Positions 7,620 to 16,071 are shown, numbered from the stretch's first letter. The stretch: DNA of 33,074 bases from Streptomyces rochei (GCA_002155895.1 MUMD01000206.1:1-33074); one strand, 5' to 3'. The notes: generated from the sequence alone by a model not told the origin. Numbers and translations are program-made.

Positions 7620-8414
7620 TCACCGCGGCTCCGGCAGCGGCTCGCCGGTCTCCAGCAGCGACTTGAGGCTGGACAGGAGGGCCGGCCAGCCGTGCCGGAC
7701 CATCTCGCGGACGGCGCTGCCGGGCTCGAACCCGTCGTGGACGACGGTCAGCTTCACCGAGCCGCCGCCGAGGTCCTCGATCTCGAACGTGACCTTCGAC
7801 CGCGGCTCGGCGGAGAGCCTGGCCAGGGTCTCGTCGTCGATCCCGTTGGCCCTCGCCCACTCGGGCGTGAAGGTGTGCCAGGTGTACGACAGGCGCCGGT
7901 ACGGCTCGGACTCGAGGACGACCTGTTCGGGATCGGCGGTCCTGGCCGCCCGCTCCTTCCACACCACGGCAGACCCGGCCGCCCAGTCGGTGCCGAACTC
8001 GACACCCCAGTAGCGCCGGGTGAAGGCCGGGTCGGTCAGGCCCTGCCACAGCTTCTCGGGCGTGGTCCTGATGTAGGTCGTGCAGACGAACGCGTTGCTG
8101 TCCATGGCGGTGTCCTCCAGCGCGTGCTTGAGGTCGGCGAGTGCGCGCACCCGCTCCCGGTCGTAGCGGCTGATCCAGCGGTCGGCGATGGCGTTGATCG
8201 GCCCGGCGTCGAGGTAGTGCAGCTTCTCCCGGCCCCGCCGGACGGTGGTGACCAGACCGGCCGCCTCCAGCACCGCCAGGTGCTTGCTGACCGACTGCCG
8301 GGCCATGTCCAGCCCGGCGCACAGCTCCCGCAGGCTCTGCCCGTTGCGCGCGTTCAGGCTGTCCAGCAGCCGCCGGCGGCTGCCGTCGGCCAGCGCCTTG
8401 AAGACCTCGTCCAT
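7620..8414 (-). CDS. ArsR-type HTH repressor fused to an AHSA1/SRPBCC domain
   Basis: The 264-residue protein joins an N-terminal winged helix (about 1-95; MDEVFKALADGSRRRLLDSL, LCAGLDMARQSVSKHLAVLEAAGLV) to a C-terminal AHSA1/SRPBCC domain (about 105-255; TTPEKLWQGLTDPAFTRRYW, VTFEIEDLGGGSVKLTVVHDGFE). No metal-binding ArsR cysteine box is seen in the HTH part, so the SRPBCC cavity is the likely ligand sensor; that is inference. The ATG is at 8412-8414. The 5' flank is a 48-bp inverted-repeat operator with a promoter inside it, 17 bp before the start, so it almost certainly represses itself. No separate SRPBCC gene accompanies it. It ends 10 bp from the convergent sigma gene. Confidence 0.92.
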   Translation of the reverse strand: MDEVFKALADGSRRRLLDSLNARNGQSLRELCAGLDMARQSVSKHLAVLEAAGLVTTVRRGREKLHYLDAGPINAIADRWISRYDRERVRALADLKHALEDTAMDSNAFVCTTYIRTTPEKLWQGLTDPAFTRRYWGVEFGTDWAAGSAVVWKERAARTADPEQVVLESEPYRRLSYTWHTFTPEWARANGIDDETLARLSAEPRSKVTFEIEDLGGGSVKLTVVHDGFEPGSAVREMVRHGWPALLSSLKSLLETGEPLPEPR

Positions 8415-8430
8415 CTCCGCCCCTCCGATG

Positions 8431-8478
8431 TGCAGCCTGTTGGCTGCCTTTCACGTTAGGCAGCCAACAGGCTGCACG
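8431..8478. promoter_or_regulatory. Perfect 19-bp inverted repeat, operator of the ArsR-AHSA1 gene
   Basis: Left arm GTGCAGCCTGTTGGCTGCC (8431-8449) and its exact reverse complement (8460-8478) are separated by 10 bp. Each arm is itself a 6-4-6 palindrome (GCAGCC-N4-GGCTGC), so the site reads as two operators 28 bp apart centre to centre, in opposite orientation at the TGTT/AACA core. Confidence 0.85.
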
Positions 8479-8483
8479 TCAAA
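8454..8483 (-). promoter_or_regulatory. Promoter of the ArsR-AHSA1 gene embedded in its operator
   Basis: On the minus strand TTGACG (8483-8478), an 18-nt spacer and TAACGT (8459-8454) form a good housekeeping-type promoter. The spacer is the right arm of the inverted repeat and the -10 box is its loop, so a bound repressor would block polymerase directly. Confidence 0.65.
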
Positions 8484-8540
8484 CGGGGAGGCCCGCGATA
8501 TCCACTACCGCCCGGGCCGCCGACGGCGGAGACTCGACCC

Positions 8541-9158
8541 ATGGCGGACATGGCATCGTTCCGGGACGCGGTCACGGCGTGGGCGGCGGGCGGCCCCGAG
8601 GGCCCCGCACGCGACCTCGCCGAGCGCCTCTCCGTCCGCACCGTGGTCCTGGTCGAGGGACCGAGCGACACGGCGGCGGTCGACGCGCTCGCCGCGCGGC
8701 GCGGCCGGGACCTGGCGGCGGAGGGGGTCTGCGTCCTGGCGATGGGCGGCGCGATGAGCGTCGGCCGCTTCGCCTCCCTGCTCGGCCCCTGCGGCCTCGA
8801 CCTCCGCCTGACGGGGCTGTGCGACGAGCGGGAGCAGGGGTACTACGTCCGTGCCCTGGCGCGGGCGGACGCCGCCCCGCAGGACCTGTTCGTCTGCACG
8901 GCCGACCTGGAGGACGAACTGATCCGGGCGCTCGGGGTGGCCCGGGTGACGGAACTGATCGAGGCGGAGGGCGACCTCCGCCCCCTGCGGACCTTCCTCC
9001 GCCAGCCCGCCCAGCAGGACCGCACCGCCCAGCAGCGGTTCCGCCGCTTCTTCGGCACCAAGAAGGGCCGCAAGATCCACTACGGCCGCGTCCTGGTGGA
9101 GGCCCTGGACCCCGCTCGCACCCCGGCCCCGCTCGCGGACCTGATGGCGGGGCTCTGA
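8541..9158 (+). CDS. Stand-alone TOPRIM-domain protein (OLD-nuclease-like)
   Basis: This 205-residue soluble protein looks like the TOPRIM half of OLD-family nucleases without an ATPase. TVVLVEGPSDTAAVDAL (Glu39 in the first metal motif) is followed by VCVLAMGGAMSVGRFASLL and then by acidic GLCDEREQG (Asp95, Glu96), the expected second metal site. The C-terminal half (FFGTKKGRKIHYGRVLVEALD) is basic and helical and resembles the tail of OLD-type TOPRIM proteins. ATG at 8541 has GGAG 9 nt upstream; ATG at 8550 is possible. It lies just upstream of recD2 in the same orientation but with a 100-bp gap that seems to hold recD2's own promoter. A Mg-dependent nuclease or DNA-transaction role is suggested by fold alone; no substrate is known to me. 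Confidence 0.78.
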   Translation: MADMASFRDAVTAWAAGGPEGPARDLAERLSVRTVVLVEGPSDTAAVDALAARRGRDLAAEGVCVLAMGGAMSVGRFASLLGPCGLDLRLTGLCDEREQGYYVRALARADAAPQDLFVCTADLEDELIRALGVARVTELIEAEGDLRPLRTFLRQPAQQDRTAQQRFRRFFGTKKGRKIHYGRVLVEALDPARTPAPLADLMAGL

Positions 9159-9246
9159 CCGCCGGCCGCCGAGGGAGCCCGCGTGGTCGCACCGCACGTG
9201 GGTACGTGATCCCGCCGGACCGTGCACCGCTGTCACACCCCACCGG

Positions 9247-9258
9247 TACCGTCGGATC
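9247..9258 (+). promoter_or_regulatory. -10 box for a leaderless recD2 transcript
   Basis: TACCGT (9247-9252, fits TANNNT) lies exactly 6 nt before the recD2 ATG, and no Shine-Dalgarno sequence precedes the start. Transcription should begin at or next to the A of ATG. No clear -35 was found. The same TACCGT-N6-ATG layout occurs before the hydrolase-ABC gene at 23490. Confidence 0.6.
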
Positions 9259-11514
9259 ATGACCGACCAGCCCCCCTCGGCCCCCGGTGAGCGGCGGCTC
9301 GCCACCCTCGAAGGCGTCCTGGAGCGCATCACGTACGCCAACGAGGAGAACGGGTACACGGTCGCCCGGGTCGACACCGGCAGAGGCGCCGGCGACCTGC
9401 TGACCGTCGTCGGCGCGCTGCTCGGCGCCCAGGTCGGGGAGTCGCTGCGGATGGAGGGCCGCTGGGGATCGCACCCCCAGTACGGCAAGCAGTTCCACGT
9501 GGAGAACTACACGACCGTCCTGCCCGCCACCGTCCAGGGCATCCGGCGCTACCTCGGCTCCGGACTGGTCAAGGGCATCGGACCGGTCTTCGCCGACCGC
9601 ATCACGCAGCACTTCGGCATCGACACCCTCAGGATCATCGAGGAGGAGCCCAAGCGGCTCATCGAGGTGCCCGGCCTCGGGCCCAAGCGCACCAAGAAGA
9701 TCGCCGACGCCTGGGAGGAGCAGAAGGCGATCAAGGAGGTCATGCTCTTCCTCCAGACCGTCGAGGTGTCCACCTCCATCGCGGTGCGCATCTACAAGAA
9801 GTACGGCGACGCGTCGATCTCCGTGGTGAAGAACCAGCCCTACCGCCTCGCCGCCGACGTCTGGGGCATCGGCTTCCTCACCGCCGACAAGATCGCCCGG
9901 TCCGTCGGCATCCCGCACGACAGCCCCGACCGGGTGAAGGCGGGGCTGCAGTACGCCCTGTCGCAGGCCACCGACCAAGGGCACTGCTACCTCCCGGAGG
10001 AGAAGCTGATCGCCGACGCGGTGAAGCTGCTCCAGGTGGACACCGGGCTCGTCATCGAGTGCCTGGGCGAGCTGGCCGCCGAGCCGGAGAGTCCGGACGA
10101 CGACCCCGGCGTCGTGCGCGAGAAGGTCCCCGACCCGGAGGGCGGCGACCCCGTCACCGCCGTCTACCTCGTGCCCTTCCACCGCGCCGAGCTGGCCCTG
10201 GCCGGACAGCTGCGCCGCCTCCTGCGCGCCGACGTGGACCGGATGCCCGGCTTCCAGGACGTGGCCTGGGACAAGGCGCTCGGCTGGCTGAAGCGGCGCA
10301 CGGGTGCCGACCTCGCCCCCGAGCAGGAGGCGGCCGTCAAGCTCGCCCTCACCGAGAAGGTCGCCGTCCTCACCGGCGGGCCGGGCTGCGGCAAGTCCTT
10401 CACGGTCCGGTCGGTCGTGGAGCTGGCGCGGGCCAAGAAGGCGAAGGTCGTCCTGGCCGCGCCCACCGGCCGCGCCGCCAAGCGCCTCGCCGAGCTGACC
10501 GGCGCCGAGGCGTCCACGGTCCACCGGCTGCTGGAGCTCAAGCCGGGCGGTGACGCCGCCTACGACCGGGACCGGCCCCTCGACGCCGACCTCGTCGTGG
10601 TGGACGAGGCATCCATGCTGGACCTCCTGCTCGCCAACAAGCTGGTCAAGGCGGTGGCCCCGGGTGCGCACCTGCTCTTCGTCGGGGACGTCGACCAGCT
10701 GCCCAGCGTGGGGGCGGGGGAGGTGCTGAGGGACCTGCTGGCTCCCGGCAGCCCCGTCCCCGCCGTCCGGCTCACCCGCGTCTTCCGGCAGGCCCAGCAG
10801 TCGGGGGTGGTGACCAACGCGCACCGGATCAACGCCGGGCAGCACCCGCTCACCGACGGGCTGAAGGACTTCTTCCTCTTCGTCGAGGACGACACGGAGG
10901 AGGCGGGCCGGCTCACGGTCGACGTCGCCGCGCGGCGCATCCCCGCGAAGTTCGGGCTCGACCCGCGCCGGGACGTGCAGGTGCTCGCCCCCATGCACCG
11001 CGGACCGGCCGGCGCCGGCACGCTCAACGGGCTGCTCCAGCAGGCCGTCACCCCCGGCCGCCCCGATCTCGCCGAGAAGCGGTTCGGCGGCCGGGTCTTC
11101 CGGGTCGGCGACAAGGTCACCCAGATTCGCAACAATTACGAGAAGGGTGAGAACGGTGTCTTCAACGGCACCGTCGGCGTGGTCACCTCGCTCGACCCGG
11201 TGGACCAGCGCCTCACCGTGCTGACGGACGAGGACGAGGAGGTTCCGTACGAATTCGACGAACTGGACGAACTGGCCCACGCCTACGCGGTGACCATCCA
11301 CCGTTCCCAAGGAAGCGAGTATCCCGCCGTGGTGATCCCGGTGACCACCGGCGCCTGGATGATGCTCCAGCGGAACCTGCTGTACACGGCGGTCACCCGG
11401 GCCAAGAAGCTGGTCGTCCTCGTCGGCTCCCGCAAGGCGATCGGACAGGCGGTGCGCACGGTCTCGGCCGGTCGGCGCTGCACGGCGCTCGACTTCCGGC
11501 TCGCGACCCCCTGA
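9259..11514 (+). CDS. recD2: RecD2-type DNA helicase (SF1B)
   Basis: The 751-residue protein is a RecD2 helicase, the form found outside the RecBCD complex; these are 5'-3' DNA helicases in repair and replication stress. The N-terminal third has the RecD2 OB-like start (LEGVLERITYANEENGYTVARV) and helix-hairpin-helix repeats (LVKGIGPVFADRI, VPGLGPKRTKKI, WGIGFLTADKIA). Motor motifs are Walker A GGPGCGKS at residues 373-380, Walker B VVVDEASM, FVGDVDQLPSVGAGEVLRDL, TRVFRQ, the UvrD-like C-terminal VTIHRSQGSEYPAV and YTAVTRAKK. All catalytic motifs are intact. Its start seems leaderless. It lies 100 bp after the TOPRIM gene and 243 bp before citA, and is probably transcribed alone. Confidence 0.95.
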   Translation: MTDQPPSAPGERRLATLEGVLERITYANEENGYTVARVDTGRGAGDLLTVVGALLGAQVGESLRMEGRWGSHPQYGKQFHVENYTTVLPATVQGIRRYLGSGLVKGIGPVFADRITQHFGIDTLRIIEEEPKRLIEVPGLGPKRTKKIADAWEEQKAIKEVMLFLQTVEVSTSIAVRIYKKYGDASISVVKNQPYRLAADVWGIGFLTADKIARSVGIPHDSPDRVKAGLQYALSQATDQGHCYLPEEKLIADAVKLLQVDTGLVIECLGELAAEPESPDDDPGVVREKVPDPEGGDPVTAVYLVPFHRAELALAGQLRRLLRADVDRMPGFQDVAWDKALGWLKRRTGADLAPEQEAAVKLALTEKVAVLTGGPGCGKSFTVRSVVELARAKKAKVVLAAPTGRAAKRLAELTGAEASTVHRLLELKPGGDAAYDRDRPLDADLVVVDEASMLDLLLANKLVKAVAPGAHLLFVGDVDQLPSVGAGEVLRDLLAPGSPVPAVRLTRVFRQAQQSGVVTNAHRINAGQHPLTDGLKDFFLFVEDDTEEAGRLTVDVAARRIPAKFGLDPRRDVQVLAPMHRGPAGAGTLNGLLQQAVTPGRPDLAEKRFGGRVFRVGDKVTQIRNNYEKGENGVFNGTVGVVTSLDPVDQRLTVLTDEDEEVPYEFDELDELAHAYAVTIHRSQGSEYPAVVIPVTTGAWMMLQRNLLYTAVTRAKKLVVLVGSRKAIGQAVRTVSAGRRCTALDFRLATP

Positions 11515-11757
11515 ACCCGAGACCCTCCGGTCAAACCTCCGACCCGTGTGAAAAAAATGATCGATCAAATGAGTCGGGAAGGTCACAGAGCACTTCCGGA
11601 TGGGGAGGAGAGGGGGCAGGATGAGCTGGTTGGCGGCACTGAGTGCCGCCAATAGGCCCGATGGTCGACCCCGAGTGCACTCTCCTGAGCCAAGTGGGGG
11701 ATGGTAGAGACAGTCAGGGCACCTCGAAGATGAGGCACTACGTCGGTGAGGGAAGAC
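11515..11757. other. recD2–citA intergenic region with AT-rich palindrome and hairpin
   Basis: No gene is seen. An A-rich island unusual for this genome (11551-11570) ends in the palindrome TGATCGATCA (11558-11567). A perfect 10-bp inverted repeat (TTGGCGGCAC at 11630-11639 and its complement at 11643-11652) with a 3-nt loop lies midway. It has no T-run, so it could be a recD2 terminator or a structure at the citA promoter. The citA promoter must be here, but no convincing hexamer pair was found. Confidence 0.5.
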
Positions 11758-13047
11758 GTGAGCGACAACTCTGTAGTACTGCGGTACGGCGACGGCGAGT
11801 ACACCTACCCGGTGATCGACAGCACCGTCGGCGACAAGGGCTTCGACATCGGGAAGCTCCGCGCCCAGACCGGTCTGGTGACGCTGGACAGCGGGTACGG
11901 CAACACCGCCGCCTACAAATCCGCCATTACCTACCTGGATGGCGAAGCCGGCATCCTGCGGTACCGCGGCTACCCGATCGAGCAGCTGGCCGAGCGCTCT
12001 TCCTTCGTGGAGGTCGCCTACCTGCTGATCAACGGCGAGCTGCCGACCGTCGACCAGCTGGCCGCCTTCAAGGGCGAGATCACGCAGCACACCCTGCTGC
12101 ACGAGGACGTCAAGAACTTCTACAAGGGCTTCCCGCGCGACGCCCACCCGATGGCCATGCTGTCGTCCGTGGTCTCCGCGCTGTCGACGTTCTACCAGGA
12201 CAGCCACAACCCGTTCGACGAGCGTCAGCGCAACCTCTCGACGATCCGGCTGCTCGCCAAGCTCCCGACGATCGCCGCCTACGCGTACAAGAAGTCGATC
12301 GGTCACCCCTTCGTCTACCCGCGTAACGACCTCGGCTACGTGGAGAACTTCCTGCGCATGACCTTCTCGGTCCCCGCGCAGGAGTACGAGCTTGACCCGA
12401 TCGTGGTCTCCGCGCTGGACAAGCTGCTGATCCTGCACGCGGACCACGAGCAGAACTGTTCGACCTCCACCGTCCGCCTGGTCGGCTCCTCGCAGGCGAA
12501 CATGTTCGCGTCGATCTCGGCCGGCATCAACGCGCTCTGGGGCCCGCTGCACGGCGGCGCCAACCAGTCGGTGCTGGAGATGCTGGAGGGCATCCGCGAC
12601 TCCGGCGGCGACGTCGACACCTTCATCCGCAAGGTGAAGAACAAGGAGGACGGCGTCCGCCTGATGGGCTTCGGCCACCGGGTCTACAAGAACTTCGACC
12701 CGCGCGCCAAGATCATCAAGGCCGCCGCCCACGACGTGCTCTCCGCCCTCGGCAAGTCCGACGAGCTGCTGGACATCGCCCTGAAGCTGGAGGAGCACGC
12801 GCTCTCCGACGACTACTTCACCGAGCGCAAGCTCTACCCGAACGTCGACTTCTACACGGGTCTGATCTACCGGGCCATGGGCTTCCCGACCGAGATGTTC
12901 ACGGTCCTGTTCGCCCTCGGCCGCCTGCCGGGCTGGATCGCCCAGTGGCACGAGATGATCAAGGAGCCGGGCTCCCGCATCGGCCGCCCGCGCCAGATCT
13001 ACACCGGCGTCGTCGAGCGCGACTTCGTGCCGGTCGAGGAGCGCTGA
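11758..13047 (+). CDS. citA: Citrate synthase (type II, CitA)
   Basis: The enzyme condenses acetyl-CoA and oxaloacetate into citrate, the entry step of the TCA cycle. The 429-residue chain is the usual length of the hexameric type II enzyme and keeps its three catalytic residues: His265 (GPLHGGANQ), His307 (FGHRVYKNFDPRA) and Asp364 (YPNVDFYTG). The ending RPRQIYTG is also typical. I chose GTG at 11758-11760, giving VSDNSVVLRYGDGEY; GAGGGA lies close upstream. An in-frame GTG at 11746 would add only four residues and has a weaker site. The gene is monocistronic: a strong hairpin follows 23 nt after the stop. In S. coelicolor loss of this gene is known to block aerial growth through acidification. 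Confidence 0.96.
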   Translation: MSDNSVVLRYGDGEYTYPVIDSTVGDKGFDIGKLRAQTGLVTLDSGYGNTAAYKSAITYLDGEAGILRYRGYPIEQLAERSSFVEVAYLLINGELPTVDQLAAFKGEITQHTLLHEDVKNFYKGFPRDAHPMAMLSSVVSALSTFYQDSHNPFDERQRNLSTIRLLAKLPTIAAYAYKKSIGHPFVYPRNDLGYVENFLRMTFSVPAQEYELDPIVVSALDKLLILHADHEQNCSTSTVRLVGSSQANMFASISAGINALWGPLHGGANQSVLEMLEGIRDSGGDVDTFIRKVKNKEDGVRLMGFGHRVYKNFDPRAKIIKAAAHDVLSALGKSDELLDIALKLEEHALSDDYFTERKLYPNVDFYTGLIYRAMGFPTEMFTVLFALGRLPGWIAQWHEMIKEPGSRIGRPRQIYTGVVERDFVPVEER

Positions 13048-13070
13048 GCGACTCCTTCTCCGGGCGGGAG

Positions 13071-13111
13071 GGTCCCGTGCCCGACGGCGTGAGGTCGTCG
13101 GACACGGGACC
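13071..13111 (+). terminator. citA terminator
   Basis: Arms 13071-13086 (GGTCCCGTGCCCGACG) and 13096-13111 pair over 16 bp with a single C·A mismatch and a 9-nt loop, 23 nt after the citA stop. There is only a weak T-rich tail. Confidence 0.8.
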
Positions 13112-13157
13112 TCTCGGCGTTCCGGGCGCGTCGCTCCGGACCCGGCCGCGCACAGCA

Positions 13158-13208
13158 GAAGGCGCCCCGGCGCCGGTCCCCCCACGGGCCGACGACCAGG
13201 GCGCCTTC
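13158..13208. repeat. Inverted repeat, possible second or opposite-strand terminator
   Basis: GAAGGCGCCC (13158-13167) and its exact complement GGGCGCCTTC (13199-13208) flank 31 nt that can fold further (CGGCGCCGG inside). A/G at the 5' base and T/C at the 3' base would suit a bidirectional terminator, but no transcript direction is certain. Confidence 0.45.
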
Positions 13209-13702
13209 CCATGTCCCGGTGCGGATTCCCCCCACGGGATCCGGCCGGGCGTCTGTGAGGACAGCGCCTGAATCGCTGTGTCGAGCACGACGAGCGGAAC
13301 TCGCCGTGCCTGTCGCACCTGCACCTCGTGCAGTCCTGCTGTTCGTACTGTTCCGGCTGTTCTGTGTGGTGCGGTCTGCCGGGACAGCGCACCCGGGAGG
13401 GCCGCTCAAAGCTTCCCGGTGTACGTGTCCCGGCAACGCAGCTCTGGGAAAGTCCCCCAAGACATCCCCAGATGTCAGGTGGCGCCCCCCAAGACGCTGC
13501 CTGACATCGCCAACTTAGACCTTCGAACCCCTTCGATGGTTACGTTCGCATCACTGTGATCTGCGTCTCTTGCATATGTCCGTTAGGTGCGCAAGAGCCC
13601 CGATACGCCGACCGGGACCCAGCGTAAGGAAGATGCGCGAGCCTTGTGAAGAGCTTATGTGAGGCGCGTGCCGGACTCCAGAGGGTGCCGGGCATCGAGA
13701 CC
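13209..13702. other. Gene-free structured region between citA and copA
   Basis: Open frames here have low third-position G+C, so I see no protein gene. The stretch is richer in A+T than its surroundings, especially 13505-13600, and contains the alternative hairpins annotated at 13461-13508. It also holds a 7-bp stem CTCTTGC/GCAAGAG (13567-13573 and 13591-13597). No clear copA terminator with a T-run was found. On the minus strand a TAAGTT box (13517-13512) could start a short RNA. Confidence 0.5.
13461..13508. other. Two mutually exclusive hairpins (attenuator-like)
   Basis: GATGTC at 13471-13476 can pair with GACATC at 13461-13466 (6-bp stem, CCCA loop). Alternatively, as part of GATGTCAGGTGGCG (13471-13484), it can pair with the segment 13495-13508, giving 14 bp including two G·U pairs. 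The second copy of GACATC at 13503-13508 makes the two folds compete. Whether either strand is transcribed is unknown. Confidence 0.45.
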
Positions 13703-15979
13703 TCAGCGAAACGCGCGCAGGCGCAGGCTGTTGGTCACCACGAACACCGAGGAGAAGGCCATCGCCGCGCCCGCGATCATCGGGTTCAGCAGCCCGGCGG
13801 CGGCCAGCGGCAGCGCGGCCACGTTGTAGCCGAAGGCCCACACCAGATTGCCCTTGATCGTGGACAGGGTGCGCCGGGAGAGGCGGATCGCGTCCGCGGC
13901 CACCCGCAGATCGCCGCGGACCAGTGTCAGGTCGCCGGCCTCGATCGCCGCGTCCGTCCCCGTGCCCATCGCCAGCCCCAGGTCGGCGGTGGCGAGCGCG
14001 GCCGCGTCGTTGACGCCGTCGCCCACCATGGCGACCGTGCGGCCCTCGCGCCGCAGCCGTTCCACCACGGCGACCTTCTCCTCGGGCAGGACCTCGGCGA
14101 TCACCTCGTCGACGCCGACCGCCCGGGCCACCGACTCGGCGACCCGCCGGTTGTCACCGGTCAGCAGGACGGGCGTCAGGCCGAGCCGGCGCAGCTCGGC
14201 CACCGCCTGGGCACTGGTCTCCCTGACGGTGTCCGCCACGGCGACGACGCCGCGCGCGGTGCCGTCCCAGCCGACCACCACGGCCGTACGGCCGTCCCTC
14301 TCGGCCTCGTCGCGGGCGCGGGCGACCTCGGGCGGGAGCGTGTCGTGCAGGCGCCCCACGGTCACCTCACGGCCCGCCACACGACCCCGTACGCCCCGGC
14401 CCGGCACGCTCTCGAAGTCCTCGACGTCCGGCAGCGCGCCGAGCCGCTCCTCGGCGCCGGCCGCGACCGCCCGGGCCACGGGGTGCTCGGAGGCGTGCTC
14501 GACGGCGCCCGCGAGCCGCAGCAGCTCGTCCTCGTCGGTGCCCTCGGCGGCGTACACCTCCCGCAGGGTCATGCGGCCGGTGGTGACGGTGCCGGTCTTG
14601 TCCAGGACGACCGTGTCGACGCGCCGCGTGGACTCCAGCACCTCCGGGCCCTTGATGAGGATGCCGAGCTGGGCGCCGCGCCCGGTGCCGACCAGCAGCG
14701 CGGTCGGCGTGGCCAGGCCCAGGGCGCAGGGACAGGCGATGATCAGGACGGCCACGGCGGCGGTGAACGCGGCGACGGTGTCACCGGTGGCGCCCAGCCA
14801 GCCGCCGAAGGTGGCGGCCGCGATCAGCAGCACGACGGGCACGAAGACCCCGGAGATCCGGTCGGCGAGCCGCTGCACCTCGGCCTTGCCGCTCTGCGCG
14901 TCCTCGACCAGCTTCGCCATCCGCGCCAGCCGCGTGTCGGCGCCCACCCGGGTCGCCTCGACCACCAGCCGCCCCGCGGCGTTGACGGTGGCCCCGGTGA
15001 CGGCGTCGCCGACGCCGACGTCCGACGGCACCGACTCGCCGGTCAGCATCGAGGCGTCCACGGCGCCGGAGCCGTCGACGACGGTGCCGTCGGTGGCGAT
15101 CTTCTCGCCGGGCCGCACGACGAACCGGTCGCCGACCGCCAGCCGGCCCACCGGGACCCGCACCTCACGCCCGTTCCGCAGCACCGCGACGTCCTTCGCG
15201 CCCAGCTCCATCAGGGCCCGCAGGGCGGCCCCGGCGCGGCGCTTGGAGCGGGCCTCCAGCCAGCGGCCGAGCAGCAGGAAGGCGGTGACCCCGGCGGCGG
15301 CCTCCAGGTAGATCGCGGACGCGCCGTCGGCGCGCGAGACGGTGAGGTCGAAGCCGTGCCGCATGCCCGGCATGCCCGCGTCCCCGAAGAACAGCGCCCA
15401 CAGCGACCAGCCGAACGCCGCCAGCGTGCCCAGGGAGACCAGGGTGTCCATGGTGGCCGCGCCGTGGCGGAGATTGGTCCAGGCGGCGCGGTGGAAGGGA
15501 AGGCCGCCCCAGACGACGACGGGCGCGGCCAGGGTGAGCGACAGCCACTGCCAGTTGTCGAACTGCAGCGCCGGGACCATCGCGAGCAGGACGACCGGGG
15601 CGGCCAGCAGGGCCGAGACGACCAGGCGCCGGCGCAGCGCGGACAGCTCCGGGTCGCCGTCCGCGTCGGCGGGCCGCGCGCCGGTGGCCTCCGCGTCGTC
15701 GGCCGGCTCCGGCGGCGGCGCGGGTTCCTCGGCGGTGTAGCCCGTCCTGACGACGGTGGCGATCAGGTCGGCCACCGGCGTGGTCGCCGGGTACGTGATC
15801 CGGGCCTTCTCCGTCGCGTAGTTCACCGTGGCGGTGACGCCGTCCATGCGGTTGAGCTTCTTCTCGACCCGGGCGGCGCAGGAGGCGCAGGTCATCCCGC
15901 CGACGATCAGCTCGACCTCGGCGAGGTCCGGCTCGGTGGCCGCGGTGTCCGTGGGCGTCGCGGCGGTGGTGCTGGTCAT
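13703..15979 (-). CDS. copA: Copper-exporting P1B-type ATPase CopA
   Basis: This 758-residue inner-membrane pump exports Cu(I) using ATP. One N-terminal heavy-metal domain carries GMTCASC (Cys31, Cys34). An acidic, Pro-rich linker leads to eight predicted membrane helices. The transport motif is CPC (Cys416-Pro-Cys418), the phosphorylated Asp460 lies in [11 protein letters not shown] is in [10 protein letters not shown], and the nucleotide hinge is GDGVND. YN in helix 7 and MxxSS in helix 8 ([10 protein letters not shown]) are the Cu(I)-selective P1B-1 signature. ATG at 15977-15979. It follows copZ by 92 bp in the same direction, so the chaperone and pump are probably one transcript under the CsoR-like operator at 16381. 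Confidence 0.95.
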   Translation of the reverse strand: MTSTTAATPTDTAATEPDLAEVELIVGGMTCASCAARVEKKLNRMDGVTATVNYATEKARITYPATTPVADLIATVVRTGYTAEEPAPPPEPADDAEATGARPADADGDPELSALRRRLVVSALLAAPVVLLAMVPALQFDNWQWLSLTLAAPVVVWGGLPFHRAAWTNLRHGAATMDTLVSLGTLAAFGWSLWALFFGDAGMPGMRHGFDLTVSRADGASAIYLEAAAGVTAFLLLGRWLEARSKRRAGAALRALMELGAKDVAVLRNGREVRVPVGRLAVGDRFVVRPGEKIATDGTVVDGSGAVDASMLTGESVPSDVGVGDAVTGATVNAAGRLVVEATRVGADTRLARMAKLVEDAQSGKAEVQRLADRISGVFVPVVLLIAAATFGGWLGATGDTVAAFTAAVAVLIIACPCALGLATPTALLVGTGRGAQLGILIKGPEVLESTRRVDTVVLDKTGTVTTGRMTLREVYAAEGTDEDELLRLAGAVEHASEHPVARAVAAGAEERLGALPDVEDFESVPGRGVRGRVAGREVTVGRLHDTLPPEVARARDEAERDGRTAVVVGWDGTARGVVAVADTVRETSAQAVAELRRLGLTPVLLTGDNRRVAESVARAVGVDEVIAEVLPEEKVAVVERLRREGRTVAMVGDGVNDAAALATADLGLAMGTGTDAAIEAGDLTLVRGDLRVAADAIRLSRRTLSTIKGNLVWAFGYNVAALPLAAAGLLNPMIAGAAMAFSSVFVVTNSLRLRAFR

Positions 15980-16071
15980 GGTCCGGGCTCCAGACGGGCC
16001 GGCCGGACCGTACGCGGCCCGGCCGCGGGGGACTGTGGGCGGTGCTGGGGTGCCGGCGGCGGCGCGGCCGC

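Noticed and set aside
9231-9253. TGTCACA…CGTC before recD2 as a second ECF41 promoter
   Set aside because: The spacer is only 12 nt instead of about 16, so it does not fit; the TACCGT leaderless box explains the region better.
8572-13392. A 1606-codon open frame on the minus strand, antisense to the TOPRIM gene, recD2 and citA
   Set aside because: It is the complement-frame shadow of well-defined plus-strand genes in very G+C-rich DNA. Its product is low-complexity Val/Gly/Asp/Arg-rich with no domain, and the opposite genes have all catalytic motifs.
13219-13559. Small plus-strand frames (99 and 93 codons) in the region after citA
   Set aside because: Third codon positions are not G+C-rich, starts lack ribosome-binding sites, and the products have no recognisable features.
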